This document shows, one piece after another, positions 23,703 to 37,448 of a stretch of DNA of 64,000 nucleotides. Source of the DNA: Cryobacterium sp. SO1 (GTDB lineage Bacteria > Actinomycetota > Actinomycetes > Actinomycetales > Microbacteriaceae); contig NZ_CP067394.1 of NCBI RefSeq assembly GCF_004210215.2, positions 2,046,001-2,110,000 of the forward strand. The letters are read 5' to 3'. The translations under genes were made by a program, and so were the position numbers. The number at the start of each line of letters is the position of its first letter. The first letter of the stretch is position 1. Under the pieces are notes generated by a model. It was not told the DNA's origin and did not search any database. It was given only the letters and a program-made list of their open reading frames with translations.

Positions 23703-25148
23703 TCAGTCGGCCTGGCGCTGCAGCAGCGTGATGAACATGGCGTCGGTGCCGTGCCGGTGCGGCCACAGCTGCACACTGCCGGGGTCGCCGGCCAGGTCGA
23801 GCGGATGCACGGCCAGGTTCTGCAGCACCGCCGCGGTGTCCAGCGGCGCCACCTTGTCACCCCAGGCCTTGCGGGCCGTGGCCACGATCCCCCGGGTCTC
23901 CGCGATGTGCGGGGAGCAGGTGACGTAGGCGAGGATGCCGCCGGGCTTCAGGGCGCCGAGCGCGGCATGGATCAGCGCGGACTGCAGGTCGGAGAGCTCG
24001 GCAACGTCCTTGGGCTGCTTCCGCCAGCGTGCCTCAGGGCGACGGCGCAGCGCACCCAGTCCGGTGCACGGAGCGTCGAGCAGGATCCGGTCGAAGGCCT
24101 CCGGCTGGTCCTCGCCGACCCAGGTGCCGTCCATCTCCCAGACCGGCACGTCGGATGGGACGGCGGCCAGAGCTGCGCGCACCAATTGGGCCCTGGCCGG
24201 CACGACCTCGTTGGCGACCAGGGTCGCGCCGCCGTTCAGGGCTTCAGCGGCAAGCAGGGCTGCCTTGCCGCCGGGGCCGGCGCAGAGGTCGAGCCACCGC
24301 TCCCCCTCTACGATCGGTCGGGCGCGGCTGAGGGCGAGGGCGGCGAGCTGAGAACCCTCGTCCTGCACACGCAAGCGGCCGTCGCTCTGCTTCATCAGGG
24401 GGTGCGGGTCTCCCCCGCCGAGCACAAAGCCGATCGGGGAGAAGTCGTTGGCGTCGCCGAGGTCCGCGGTGGCCTCGGCCAGCCCGGGCAGCGCCACCAT
24501 GTTCACGCGCGGAGCCGCGTTGTCGGCGGCGAGGAGCTCCTCGAGTTCGCTTTCCCGGCCTTCCTGACGCAGGGACTGCCGGAATGCCCGCACCACCCAG
24601 ACCGGGTGGGAGTACAGGGCGGCGAGGGCGTCGTCGGGGGTGCTGGTGTCGGCGAGGATGCGTTCACGCCACTCGTCGGCGCTGACCCGGGCGATGGCGC
24701 GGAGCACGCCGTTGGTGAAGCCCGTCGCAGACCGGGAGCCCACCTGGCGGGCCAGCTCGACGGATTCGTTGACGGCGGCGTGGGTGGCGACGCGCGTCGC
24801 CAGGAGCTGGTGCGCGCCGAGCCTGAGCACGTCGAGGATCGCCGGGTCGATGGCCGTGACCGGCCGGCCGGCCGCCTCGGCGATGACCCTGTCGTAGAAG
24901 CCCTGCATGCGCAGGGTGCCGTAGGTGAGCTCGGTGGCCAGGGCGGCATCCGCGGTGTTCAGCGCGGCACGCTGGATGCGGGTGGGCAGCAACAGGTTGG
25001 CGTACGCGTCGGATTCGCGGACGGCCGCGATGACCTCGTAGGCGACCCGGCGGGCGGGCTGCACGACGTAGCTCGGCCGGCTGTCCGTGCGGGCGCCCTG
25101 ACGGGGCGCCCTGGGCCTGCCGGCGCCGTTCTGATCTGGTCCACTCAT
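23703..25148 (-). CDS. rsmB: 16S rRNA (cytosine-C5) methyltransferase RsmB/Fmu-like
   Basis: A 481-residue methyltransferase with an N-terminal NusB-like RNA-binding domain (about 28-170) and a C-terminal SAM-dependent domain. The SAM site is LDLCAGPGGKAALLA; the two catalytic-loop cysteines are in DAPCTGLG and VTCSPHIAET. It would methylate a cytosine of 16S rRNA (C967 in E. coli numbering). The ATG at 25148 overlaps the fmt stop by 4 nt; longer upstream reading would only duplicate fmt. A lysine-poor, arginine-rich leader of about 25 residues precedes the first domain. Confidence 0.95.
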   Translation of the reverse strand: MSGPDQNGAGRPRAPRQGARTDSRPSYVVQPARRVAYEVIAAVRESDAYANLLLPTRIQRAALNTADAALATELTYGTLRMQGFYDRVIAEAAGRPVTAIDPAILDVLRLGAHQLLATRVATHAAVNESVELARQVGSRSATGFTNGVLRAIARVSADEWRERILADTSTPDDALAALYSHPVWVVRAFRQSLRQEGRESELEELLAADNAAPRVNMVALPGLAEATADLGDANDFSPIGFVLGGGDPHPLMKQSDGRLRVQDEGSQLAALALSRARPIVEGERWLDLCAGPGGKAALLAAEALNGGATLVANEVVPARAQLVRAALAAVPSDVPVWEMDGTWVGEDQPEAFDRILLDAPCTGLGALRRRPEARWRKQPKDVAELSDLQSALIHAALGALKPGGILAYVTCSPHIAETRGIVATARKAWGDKVAPLDTAAVLQNLAVHPLDLAGDPGSVQLWPHRHGTDAMFITLLQRQAD

Positions 25149-26062
25149 GATGCGGTCACCTCGGTTGCTGCCACTCCGCGCCACCAGTCGATTGCCTTCA
25201 TCGGGGTTTTTCCTGCCGGTTGTACGTTGATGAGTTCCAGGGGCTCCGTGCCGGTGCCGATCAGAACCCTCTTGTCGATCTCGGTGATGTGTCCGGCCGG
25301 TAGGGCGGGGTGGCCGTGAGCGGGCGCCACATCGTGGAGTTTGAGCCGGGCGCCGTCGATCTCGGTGAACGCTCCGGGTTCGGGAGTGACGCCCCGCACC
25401 ACCGCGTGCACGGTCTCCGCGGGCAGGCTCCAGTCGATGCGCGCGTCGTCGAGGGTGAGCTTGGGAGCAAGGGTGACCTCGCCCGCTTGCGGCACAGACT
25501 GGGCGGTGCCTGCGGCCAGCTCGTTCACCACGTCGAGCAGCAGGGCCGCTCCGCTGCGGCTCAGGCTCTCCAGCAGGGTCCCAGCGGTGGCGTGCCGGCC
25601 GATGGGGGTGCTGAGTTGGGCGAACACGGCGCCCGCGTCGAGTTCGGCGACGAGTTGGAACACTGCGGCTCCGGTCTCGGTGTCGCCGGCCATGATCGCA
25701 CGCTGCACGGGAGCGGCGCCGCGCCAACGTGGCAGCAGCGAGAAGTGCAGGTTGATCCAGCCCAGGCGCGGTGCGGAGAGCAGCGGTTCGCGCACCAGGC
25801 CGCCGTAGGCCACGATGACGCCGAGATCTACGTCAAGAGCGGTGATGCTCTCGGTCGCGGCCTGGTCGAGCCGGTTGGCCTTGATCACGGGCAGGCCGAG
25901 CTTCTCGGCGGCGGCGGCGACCGGCGACGGGGTGAGAACGCGCTTCCGGCCGAGGGCGGCATCGGTGCGGGTGATCACTGCGGCGATCTCGTGTCCCGAG
26001 GCGGCCAGGAGGGTCAGGCTGGGCACGGCGACCGGCGGGGTCCCGGCGAAGACGAGTTTCAT
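25145..26062 (-). CDS. fmt: Methionyl-tRNA formyltransferase
   Basis: A 305-residue enzyme that formylates initiator Met-tRNA with 10-formyl-tetrahydrofolate. The catalytic NLHFSLLPRWRGAAPVQ segment and the N-terminal VFAGTPPVAVPSL are conserved, and a C-terminal tRNA-binding domain follows. It abuts priA with no gap and overlaps rsmB by 4 nt. This priA-fmt-rsmB order is usual in actinobacteria. Confidence 0.97.
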   Translation of the reverse strand: MKLVFAGTPPVAVPSLTLLAASGHEIAAVITRTDAALGRKRVLTPSPVAAAAEKLGLPVIKANRLDQAATESITALDVDLGVIVAYGGLVREPLLSAPRLGWINLHFSLLPRWRGAAPVQRAIMAGDTETGAAVFQLVAELDAGAVFAQLSTPIGRHATAGTLLESLSRSGAALLLDVVNELAAGTAQSVPQAGEVTLAPKLTLDDARIDWSLPAETVHAVVRGVTPEPGAFTEIDGARLKLHDVAPAHGHPALPAGHITEIDKRVLIGTGTEPLELINVQPAGKTPMKAIDWWRGVAATEVTAS

Positions 26063-28201
26063 TTACAGCAGCTCCGGGTCGTCGAATCGTACTCTGAGTG
26101 TAGGTGCAGGACGGAACGCGGCGCCCTTGGGCTTCCGTCTGGTGGCGGCGTTCCGCACGATGGCAGCCTTGAGGGTGCGGGCGACCTCGTCGCCGAGCGG
26201 GTAGCCGAACCGCACGATGGCGCGCACCAGCGCGGGGCCGCCGGCCTTTTGCCCCGGGCCCGCCGGGTCGTGACTGACAGGGCCGAGCACGTCGAGACCG
26301 GCCAGGTCGGTCAGCGAGTCGATGGCCGTTTCGACTTCGGCGGTGGTGCCGGTCACCGAGGCGACCCGCACCGCGGGCGGGAACCGCAGTGCACGGCGGT
26401 CGGCGAGCTCGGCGGCGGCGTACGGGCCGGGCTGCCAGGTGTTCAGCGCGTGGGCGAGGGCCCCGCCGACTCCGACGAGCATCACGGGGGCGCCGGGTGC
26501 GGCCAGCGCGGCGGCGTTCGCCCACCACCGCAGGCAGTCCTCGCCGACCCGCAGCGACTCCCGGGCGAGCATCCGTTCGCCGTCGAGCAGCAGGATGGCG
26601 CTGTAGCCGTTCTGGGGAATCGGTTCGGCGCCGCGGGTGGCGATCACGAGGGCCGGCTCGGGGCCGAGCGTCTGCACGGTGTGCTCGCCGTCGGCGACGA
26701 TCACCCTGGAGCCGGGGAAGGCCCGGCCGAGTTCCTCCGCGGTGCGGCCGGTCCCGACGGTCACGACGCGGAACACGGTTGCCTCGCAGTGCGTGCAGCG
26801 CCACCCGGCGGCGAGGTGACCGCACCAGCGGCAGGCCGGGGTGGCGGTGGCGGAGGTCAGGGCGAGCGGCCCCTGACACTGGGTACACCGGGCGGACTGC
26901 CCGCAGGAGCGGCAGGCGAGCATCGGCGCGTAGCCGGGGCTGGCGACCTGCACCAGGACGGGCCCGGTGCGCACGGCCTCCTTCGCGGCGAGCCAGGCGG
27001 CCGACGGGATGCGGGCGGCCCTGGCCTGCGCATCCGGCTCGGCCTGGAAGGTGGTGGGAATGATCCTGGGGTGAGCGTCGCGGCTGGGGTGCACGGCGTG
27101 CAGCCAGCCGATCTCGACCAGGCGTTCGGTCTCGACGCTGCGGGAGTGCCCGATGAAGACCAGGGCGCAGTCTGCGGCTTCCCGACGGATCAGGGCGGCG
27201 TCCCTGGCGTGCACGTAGGGGCTGAGTTGTTCGCCGTAGAGCGGGTCGCCGTCGTCCCAGAGCACGATCAGGCCGAGCTCGTGGGCCGGGGCGTAGACGG
27301 CGGACCGGTTGCCCAGAATGATGCGCGGGGTGTCCTCCAGAAGGGTCAGGAAGCCGTGGTACCGGTCGGGGTTTGTTTGCCGGGCGTCGACCCGCACCAC
27401 ATCGTCCGCGGGTACCAGCACCGCCAGGGCCGCCTGCAACTGGTCCTGGTCGCGATAGTCGGGCACCATCAGGATGCTGCTCTTGCCCTGGCGCAGCGCG
27501 GACACGGCGAGTTCAGCCACGGTGAGCGCCCAGCTTCCGACGGTGGGACCGCCGGCTGACGCCGCGGTCGTCGCGCTGGCGTCGGCGGGCCCGCCGAGCC
27601 CGGGCAGGCGCACGACGCCGGGCACCGCGGCGACGCAGACCCGTAGCCGGTCGGCGACGATGGTCCCCAGGGTCTGCGCCGGGTATTCGGCGAAGCCGGG
27701 TTCGGCCAGCCGGTCGGCGGCACCCGGGGCCGTCGGATTCACCGCGGCGGCATCCAGGGCGGTGCGGGCCGCCAACCAGGCCTTCTCCACACGCACGGCG
27801 CGCGGCGGTACCGCGAGGCGGATGATGTCGCTCGCGTTGCCGGCGGCCCGGTCGGCCAGTCGTCTGGCCAGCTGCCAGACCGGTTCGGTGAGCACGGGCA
27901 CCGCCGACACGATCGAGTCGATCGGGCTCAGCTTGCCGCTGTACCCGGTGTCCGGGCCGGTCCCCTCCAGGGTCGCCGCAGCGTCGGGGCCCGCCGCGGC
28001 ATCGGACGCCTGCTGCGGGTCGATCAGTTCGATCAGGTATCCGTCGGCCACCCGGTTCGCCGAGCGCAAAGGCACCCGCACCCGCACACCCGGCTGGGCG
28101 AGGTGCGCGAGGTCGTCGGGAATGGCGTAGTCGAACAGGTGGTCCAGCTGGGGCAGGGGTGAGTCGATCAGCACCCGCGCGATGAGGCCGGTGCGAGTCA
28201 T
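26063..28201 (-). CDS. priA: PriA-like primosomal protein lacking helicase motifs
   Basis: A 712-residue PriA homologue. The N-terminal DNA-binding domain (FDYAIPDDLAHLAQPGVRVRVP) and four CxxC zinc pairs (430/433, 439/442, 457/460, 469/472) are kept. The ATPase core is degenerate: no GxGKT Walker A is present, and the DEAH box position reads W315-D-D-G-D319. Actinobacterial PriA proteins are known for this loss, so it is probably a non-helicase replication-restart factor. It lies between metK and fmt as in other actinobacteria, which supports orthology. Confidence 0.92.
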   Translation of the reverse strand: MTRTGLIARVLIDSPLPQLDHLFDYAIPDDLAHLAQPGVRVRVPLRSANRVADGYLIELIDPQQASDAAAGPDAAATLEGTGPDTGYSGKLSPIDSIVSAVPVLTEPVWQLARRLADRAAGNASDIIRLAVPPRAVRVEKAWLAARTALDAAAVNPTAPGAADRLAEPGFAEYPAQTLGTIVADRLRVCVAAVPGVVRLPGLGGPADASATTAASAGGPTVGSWALTVAELAVSALRQGKSSILMVPDYRDQDQLQAALAVLVPADDVVRVDARQTNPDRYHGFLTLLEDTPRIILGNRSAVYAPAHELGLIVLWDDGDPLYGEQLSPYVHARDAALIRREAADCALVFIGHSRSVETERLVEIGWLHAVHPSRDAHPRIIPTTFQAEPDAQARAARIPSAAWLAAKEAVRTGPVLVQVASPGYAPMLACRSCGQSARCTQCQGPLALTSATATPACRWCGHLAAGWRCTHCEATVFRVVTVGTGRTAEELGRAFPGSRVIVADGEHTVQTLGPEPALVIATRGAEPIPQNGYSAILLLDGERMLARESLRVGEDCLRWWANAAALAAPGAPVMLVGVGGALAHALNTWQPGPYAAAELADRRALRFPPAVRVASVTGTTAEVETAIDSLTDLAGLDVLGPVSHDPAGPGQKAGGPALVRAIVRFGYPLGDEVARTLKAAIVRNAATRRKPKGAAFRPAPTLRVRFDDPELL

Positions 28202-28247
28202 CGGCGGCCTCCCTGGTTCCGGATCGGTGCGGTCGAGTCGGTACGGT

Positions 28248-29441
28248 TCAGAGTCCCGCTGCGCTTCTCAGGTCGTCGACCCGGTCGAGTCGCTCCCAGG
28301 TGAAGTCGGGCAGTTCGCGGCCGAAGTGGCCGTAGGCGGCCGTCTGGGCGTAGATCGGGCGCAGCAGGTCGAGGTCCTTGATGATGGCGGCGGGGCGCAG
28401 GTCGAACACCTCGCGGATCGCGGCGGTGATGTCCTTCTCCGGGAGGGCGCCGGTGCCGAAGGTCTCCACGTACAGGCCGACCGGTGAGGCGGTTCCGATG
28501 GCGTAGGCCACCTGGATTTCGAGCCGTTCGGCCAGTCCGGCCGCGACGGCGTTCTTGGCGACCCAGCGCATCGCGTACGCGGCGGAGCGGTCCACCTTGG
28601 ACGGGTCCTTGCCGCTGAACGCACCGCCGCCGTGCCGGCTGGATCCGCCGTAGGTGTCGATGATGATTTTGCGGCCGGTGAGTCCGGCATCGCCCTGGGG
28701 GCCGCCGATCTCGAACCGGCCGGTCGGGTTCACCAGGGTGCGCAGCGCTGAGGCGTCCAGGTCGACCCGCTCGAGCACGGGACGGATGACCAGTTCGGCG
28801 ATGTCGGCGCGCAGCTTCGCTGTCGTGACGGAGGGGGCGTGCTGGGTGGAGAGCACCACGGTCTCGACCGTGCGCGGCACGATGCCGTCGTAGCCGATGG
28901 TGACCTGGGTCTTGCCGTCCGGGCGCAGGTAGTCCAGCTCGCCGGACTTGCGCACCTCGGCCAGGCGTTCGGCCATGCGGTGCGCGATCCAGATCGGGAT
29001 CGGCATGAGCTCGGGGGTCTCGCGGGTGGCGTAGCCGAACATGATGCCCTGGTCGCCGGCACCCTGGCGGTCGTAGTCGTCCAGGCTGTCCTGTTCGCGA
29101 CTTTCGAAGGCGTCGTCGACCCCCTGGGCGATATCGGGCGACTGGCCACCGATGGAAATCTCGACACCGCAGGAGCGGCCGTCGAACCACACGTCGGACG
29201 AGTCGTAGCCGATGTCGGTGATGCACTTTCGCACGATCGAGGGGATCTCGACGTAGCCCGCGGTGGTGACCTCACCGGCAACGTGAACGAGACCGGTGGT
29301 GACCAGGGTCTCCACGGCCACGCGGCTGTGCGGGTCCTCGGTGAGGAGCGCGTCGAGGATGCTGTCGGAGATCTGGTCGCAGATCTTGTCCGGGTGGCCT
29401 TCGGTGACCGACTCCGAGGTGAAGAGGCGAAGTTCGCTCAT
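28248..29441 (-). CDS. metK: S-adenosylmethionine synthase
   Basis: A 397-residue SAM synthetase that makes SAM from methionine and ATP. The signature [12 protein letters not shown] and the P-loop-like [16 protein letters not shown] are intact, as is the N-terminal [20 protein letters not shown]. The ATG at 29441 matches the normal start of the family; TTG codons at 29468 and 29456 are in frame but unlikely. No strong ribosome binding site is visible at either. No SAM riboswitch is recognisable upstream. Confidence 0.96.
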   Translation of the reverse strand: MSELRLFTSESVTEGHPDKICDQISDSILDALLTEDPHSRVAVETLVTTGLVHVAGEVTTAGYVEIPSIVRKCITDIGYDSSDVWFDGRSCGVEISIGGQSPDIAQGVDDAFESREQDSLDDYDRQGAGDQGIMFGYATRETPELMPIPIWIAHRMAERLAEVRKSGELDYLRPDGKTQVTIGYDGIVPRTVETVVLSTQHAPSVTTAKLRADIAELVIRPVLERVDLDASALRTLVNPTGRFEIGGPQGDAGLTGRKIIIDTYGGSSRHGGGAFSGKDPSKVDRSAAYAMRWVAKNAVAAGLAERLEIQVAYAIGTASPVGLYVETFGTGALPEKDITAAIREVFDLRPAAIIKDLDLLRPIYAQTAAYGHFGRELPDFTWERLDRVDDLRSAAGL

Positions 29442-29506
29442 CGGGGCATGTCTCAATTCTGTGTTCAAGGTGCTGCGGTTGACGGGGTACTCACGATGCT
29501 GCAGAT

Positions 29507-30739
29507 TCAGGCGGGGGAAATGACCTGGAGGATGCTGTCGAGGATACGGTGGGCCACCGACAACTTCGTTCCGGAGGCCTCCATCACTATATCTCCGGCG
29601 CGGTCGAGCACTTCGATCTCGTTACGTTCGGTGGCAAAGCCCTGGGTCCAGCCGACGCGGTTGAGCACCAGGAGGTCTGAGCCCTTGCGTTGCACCTTGG
29701 TGCGGCCGAGCTCCCGGCGCAGGGTGTCATCCGGTTCGGTTTCGGCGGCGAAGCCCACGATGACCTGACCCTGGTGGCGTTCCTCGACCAGGCCCGCGAG
29801 CACGTCGGGGTTGCGCACCAGCTCGAGCGACAACCGGTCCCCCGCGACGTCCTTCTTGATCTTGCCGGCCTGCACCTCCGCCGGCCGGTAGTCGGCGACG
29901 GCGGCGGCCATGATGACGATGTCGGCTGTTGCGGCGGCTTCGCGCATGGCCCCGTGCAGGTCGAGGGTGCTACTCACGTTCAGCACGGTGACGGCGTCGG
30001 GTACGGCGACTTCGAGGTGCGCGGCGACCAGGGTCACCGTGGCACCGCGGGACAGGGCGGCTTCGGCGAGGGCGACGCCCTGGCGCCCGCTGGAGCGGTT
30101 GCCGAGGAAACGCACCGGGTCGAGGGGTTCGCGGGTCCCGCCGGCGCTGATCAGCACCTGCAGGCCCGCCAGGTCCTGCCCGCGGGACCGCTCCGCGTCC
30201 CGGGCGGCCAGGACGGCGAGGGCGGCCTCGACGATCGTGTCGGGTTCTTCCATGCGGCCGGCACCGGAATCGGAGCCGGTCAGGCGGCCGATCCCTGGTC
30301 CGACGATGGTCACGCCACGTCCTCGGAGGGTGACGATGTTGGCCACGGTCGCGGGGTTCTGCCACATCTCGGTGTGCATGGCGGGCGCGAGCACGAGCGG
30401 CGCGGTGCTGGCGAGAATGGTGTTGCCGAGCAGGTCGTCGGCCAGGCCGAGGGCGATCTTGGCGATGCTGTTCGCGGTGGCGGGGGCGATCACGATGAGG
30501 TCGGCGGATTGACCGATGGCCACGTGCCGCACCTCAGCGACGCCCTCGTACAGGTCGGTGTTCACCGGGTTGCGGGAGATCGCCTCCAGTGTCGGCTTGC
30601 CGACGAACCGGAGGGCAGCTGCCGTGGCGACCACGTGCACGTCGTCCCCGAGCAGCACAAAAGCGCGCACGACGTTGACGGCCTTGTAGGCAGCGATGCC
30701 GCCGGTTATCCCGACGACGATCGTGCGACCAGTCGACAT
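29507..30739 (-). CDS. coaBC: Bifunctional phosphopantothenoylcysteine decarboxylase/synthetase
   Basis: A 410-residue fusion catalysing two steps of CoA synthesis. The N-terminal CoaC flavoprotein part (about 1-185) has [10 protein letters not shown], the active-site His in [12 protein letters not shown], and APAMHTEMW. The C-terminal CoaB part has [22 protein letters not shown] and AAAVADYRP, typical of the ligase. It follows rpoZ by 29 nt and precedes metK on the same strand. Confidence 0.96.
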   Translation of the reverse strand: MSTGRTIVVGITGGIAAYKAVNVVRAFVLLGDDVHVVATAAALRFVGKPTLEAISRNPVNTDLYEGVAEVRHVAIGQSADLIVIAPATANSIAKIALGLADDLLGNTILASTAPLVLAPAMHTEMWQNPATVANIVTLRGRGVTIVGPGIGRLTGSDSGAGRMEEPDTIVEAALAVLAARDAERSRGQDLAGLQVLISAGGTREPLDPVRFLGNRSSGRQGVALAEAALSRGATVTLVAAHLEVAVPDAVTVLNVSSTLDLHGAMREAAATADIVIMAAAVADYRPAEVQAGKIKKDVAGDRLSLELVRNPDVLAGLVEERHQGQVIVGFAAETEPDDTLRRELGRTKVQRKGSDLLVLNRVGWTQGFATERNEIEVLDRAGDIVMEASGTKLSVAHRILDSILQVISPA

Positions 30740-30768
30740 CCTGCGCGCTTACGAAGGGCTGCGTCGAG

Positions 30769-31026
30769 CTATTCGACGATGGGCTTCGAGGTGAGCTTGT
30801 CTTCGTTGATTTCGCGCAGCGCCACGGAGAGCGGCTTGTCGTCGACGGTGGAGTCGACGAGCGGTCCGACGTTGTCGAACAGGCTGCCTTCGTGCAGGTC
30901 TGCGTAGTAGTCGTTGATCTGGCGGGCGCGCTTGGACGCGAAGATCACCAGGGCGTACTTGGAATCGACCTTGGTCAGCAGGTCGTCGATGGGCGGGTCA
31001 ATGATGCCAGTGGGCTTGTTGGGCAC
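30769..31026 (-). CDS. rpoZ: DNA-directed RNA polymerase omega subunit
   Basis: An 85-residue omega subunit that stabilises the RNA polymerase beta' subunit. The conserved core [24 protein letters not shown] is present. In-frame ATG codons exist upstream, but the GTG at 31026 is preceded by AAGGAG at a spacing of nine, which decides the start. It sits between gmk and coaBC, the conserved order. Confidence 0.95.
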   Translation of the reverse strand: MPNKPTGIIDPPIDDLLTKVDSKYALVIFASKRARQINDYYADLHEGSLFDNVGPLVDSTVDDKPLSVALREINEDKLTSKPIVE

Positions 31027-31164
31027 GCTGTCACACTCCTTCATGCAGTTCAAGCAAAATGTACGGGCTGCGCGGTGTCATGCCGGTGGTTCCCATGGCC
31101 GGAAACTTCAGGCTTTACCGCGATGATGCGTCTATTCGACGCGGAAATTCAAGTACGGCAGGCG

Positions 31165-32085
31165 CTACGACGGCGCCGCTGTCTTGCGAATCTGCATCAA
31201 GTCTACGACTTCTTCGGCGGCTTCGGCCACGTCGGTGTTCACGACACGGTAATCGAACTCGCCCTGAGCGGCCAATTCGAGCCTCGCAGTCTCGAGTCTG
31301 CGGCTCTGTTCGGCGGAATCCTCTGTGCCCCGCCCGATCAGTCGGCGTACGAGTTCGTCCCAGCTGGGCGGGAGCAGGAAGACCAGCCGGGCCTCCGGCA
31401 TGGCCCGGCGCACGGCGCGCGCACCCTGGATGTCGATCTCCAAAAGGACGCTGTTGCCGACTGCGATGGCCGCCTCGACCGGTCCCCGGGGGGTTCCGTA
31501 GCGGTAGGCGTTGTGCACGGTGGCGTACTCGAGCAGGTCGCCGGCTTCGATCATGCGATCGAACTCGGCGTCGTCGACGAAGAAGTAGCTGACGCCCTCA
31601 ACCTCGCCGGCGCGCGGCGCACGGGTGGTGGCGGAGACCGACAGGTGCACCTCGGGGTGGTGCTCGCGAATATACGCGGCGACGGTGCCCTTGCCCACGG
31701 CGGTGGGCCCGGCGAGGACGACGAGCCTGGAGTCGGGGGCGCCGCGGCGGGCAGGCGGGCGGGCGGCGAGGAAGTCCCGCAGCCGGTCGCGTTGGTGCTT
31801 GCCGAGGCCGCCCAGACGCTTGGACGGCGAGATCTCCAGCCGGCTCATGATGCGCTGCATCTTGGTCACCCCGATCGCCGGGATGCTCACGAGGAGCTCG
31901 GTCACGCGCAGGCGCCCCTCGACTCCGTTGGGGTCCTTCACTGCGGCGGCGAGCACGTCGAGCGACGTGCGCTCACCGGCGGCGACCTGTGCCTTCACTG
32001 CGGCGCGGGCTCGTCGGGCCGCTACGGCGGCCCGGGAGGCCGCGACACGGTCGACGTCGGGTGGGGTAGGGCGATTGTCAGCCAC
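31165..32085 (-). CDS. gmk: Guanylate kinase fused to an N-terminal mIHF-like DNA-binding domain
   Basis: A 306-residue protein with two parts. Residues about 20-110 match actinobacterial integration host factor mIHF, including the H2TH region IPAIGVTKMQRIMSRLEIS and KRLGGLGKHQRDRL. Residues 120-306 are guanylate kinase, with P-loop GPTAVGKGT at 126-134 and the GMP-binding SVSATTRAPRAGE. In Mycobacterium the two are separate adjacent genes (mihF, gmk), so this is a natural fusion of neighbours. Guanylate kinases alone are about 190-210 residues. The GTG start overlaps pyrF by 8 nt. Confidence 0.94.
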   Translation of the reverse strand: MADNRPTPPDVDRVAASRAAVAARRARAAVKAQVAAGERTSLDVLAAAVKDPNGVEGRLRVTELLVSIPAIGVTKMQRIMSRLEISPSKRLGGLGKHQRDRLRDFLAARPPARRGAPDSRLVVLAGPTAVGKGTVAAYIREHHPEVHLSVSATTRAPRAGEVEGVSYFFVDDAEFDRMIEAGDLLEYATVHNAYRYGTPRGPVEAAIAVGNSVLLEIDIQGARAVRRAMPEARLVFLLPPSWDELVRRLIGRGTEDSAEQSRRLETARLELAAQGEFDYRVVNTDVAEAAEEVVDLMQIRKTAAPS

Positions 32086-32991
32086 GGGTCGCTCCAGCTT
32101 CGGTTACTCGGCGGTTTATCTCATCGGCCACCCGGTCGGGACCGACGGACAAAACGCTGCGCGATTCACTTACGATAACGCCTTGTGCGTATCCGCCAAA
32201 CAAACTCGCCAGATCGGTGGGATTCGCGCCCTGATGGCCGAAGCCCGGGGCGAGGACTGGAGTGACGATGGCGGCGGCCGGGGCGTGGATGTCGATGCCG
32301 AAGTCGGCCAGGGAAACCGTGGCACCCAGCACCACGCCGATAGAGCCGAACGAGCCGGCGGAGCGCGTGGCCGCGTGGTCGGCGTTGATGGCGCCCACCT
32401 GTGCGAGGACCGATCCGGCGACGGTCCGGCCGGCGTGTGTGCCCCGCGAGACGACCGCCTGCTGCAGCTCAGCGGCTTCAGGATTGGAGGTCGCGGCGAG
32501 CAGGAACAGTCCCTTGTTCTGGGAATCGGCCAGTGCCACGGTGCTCGCAAGGGAGCCGACTCCCATGTACGCGTTCACGGTGATGGCGTCGACCTCCAAC
32601 GAAGAGCCGGGGCTCAGCCAGGCCTGGCCGTACGCCTCGACGCTCGTGCCCAGGTCTCCGCGCTTGACGTCGGCGATGACCAGAAGCCCGGCGGCGCGTG
32701 CGTCGCTGAGCACCCGCTCAAGGGCCAGGTAGCCGGCGGAGCCGAATCGCTCGTAGAACGCCACTTGCGGCTTCACGATGCCCACCACGCCCGCGGATGC
32801 CTCGACGACCCGTCGGCCGAAGTTCTCGGCGCCGGCGGCGCTGTCCGGCAGGTTCCAGTCGGTCAGCAGCCAGGCGTGCGGGTCGATGCCGACGCAGAGC
32901 CTGCCGTATCGTTCGAAGGCGCCGTGCAGGCGTTCGCCGAAGGTTGCGGTCGTGCCGACCGATTCGGCTGCAGTCACGGCGCCGGCTGGGG

Positions 32992-32995
<4 letters not shown>
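32078..32995 (-). CDS. pyrF: Orotidine 5'-phosphate decarboxylase (type 2)
   Basis: A 305-residue long-form OMP decarboxylase that makes UMP. The catalytic segment [13 protein letters not shown] is intact; the length and the CVGIDPH start fit the actinobacterial type 2 group. It starts with GTG overlapping the carB stop by 4 nt and overlaps gmk by 8 nt, tying the pyr operon to gmk-rpoZ. Confidence 0.96.
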
Positions 32996-36278
<3,283 letters not shown>

Positions 36279-36279
<1 letters not shown>

Positions 36280-37445
36280 TACTTGGCGTCTCCTGCTCCG
36301 GCGGCCGCGTGCGCGACAACCACATCCCTGAACCTGTCGAAAAGATAGTTGGCGTCGTGCGGGCCGGCCGCGGACTCCGGGTGGTACTGCACCGAGAAAG
36401 CCGGGATGTCCAGGCATCTGATGCCCTCGACGACCTGGTCGTTGAGGCTGTAGTGACTGACCTCGACGCGACCGAAGCCGGTCTTGGACTCGCTGATGCC
36501 CTCAATGGGCATGTCGACGGCGAAGCCGTGGTTCTGCGAGGTGATCTCCACCCGGCCGGTGGCCTTGTCCAGCACCGGCTGGTTGATGCCGCGGTGGCCG
36601 AAGGGCAGCTTGTAGGTGCCGAAGCCGAGGGCGCGGCCGAGCAGCTGGTTGCCGAAGCAGATGCCGAAGTACGGCACGCCGGCGCGCAGCACCTCCTGCA
36701 AGAGGGTGACGTGCGCGTCGGAGGCGGCGGGGTCGCCAGGACCGTTGGAGAAGAAGAGCGCCGACGGGTTCAGCGACAGCACGTGCTCCGCGGTGACCGA
36801 CTGCGGCAGGACGAAGACCTCGAACCCGCGCTCGGCGAGGTAGTTGAGGGTGGACGTCTTCACACCGAGGTCGAGCACGGCGACTGAACCGATGCGTTCG
36901 CCCTGGGCGGGCAGCGAGTACGGCTCGACGGTGGAGACCTCGTCGGACAGGTTGCGGCCGCGCATGCTGGCACCGCCCCGCACCAGGGCGAGCTGTTCGC
37001 CCTCGGAGAGGTGGTAGTCCTCGCCGGAGAAGATGCCGCTGCGCATGGCGCCGAGCGAGCGGATGTGCCGGGTGACGGCCCGGGTGTCGATGCCGCTGAT
37101 GCCGACGACGCCGTTGGATTCCAGATCGGCGTCGAGGGTGCGCTGGGACCTGAAGTTGGACGGCACCCGGGCGGGCTCGCGTACGACGAAGCCGGAGACC
37201 CAGATGCGGGAGGATTCCATGTCTTCGTCGTTGGCGCCGGTGTTGCCGATGTGCGGCGCCGTCATCAGGACGATCTGGCCCGCGTAGGACGGGTCGGTGA
37301 GCGTCTCCTGGTAGCCGGTCATGCCGGTGGCGAAGACGATCTCGCCGAGGGTCTGGCCGTGGCTGCCGTAGGCTCGTCCAACGTATCGGCTGCCGTCTTC
37401 GAGGACGAGTACGGCCGGAGCCGGTGTGGTTGTTGGGTAGCTCAC
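36279..37445 (-). CDS. carA: Carbamoyl-phosphate synthase small subunit
   Basis: A 388-residue glutamine amidotransferase subunit that feeds ammonia to CarB. The nucleophile cysteine lies in [12 protein letters not shown], and the SQNHGFAV and YHPE segments supply the His-Glu of the triad. It starts with GTG 3 nt after the PH-like gene stop. All active-site residues appear intact. Confidence 0.97.
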
Positions 37446-37448
37446 GGG

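Noticed and set aside
28248..29506. A SAM riboswitch upstream of metK
   Set aside because: The 65-nt gap is too short and shows no SAM aptamer features.
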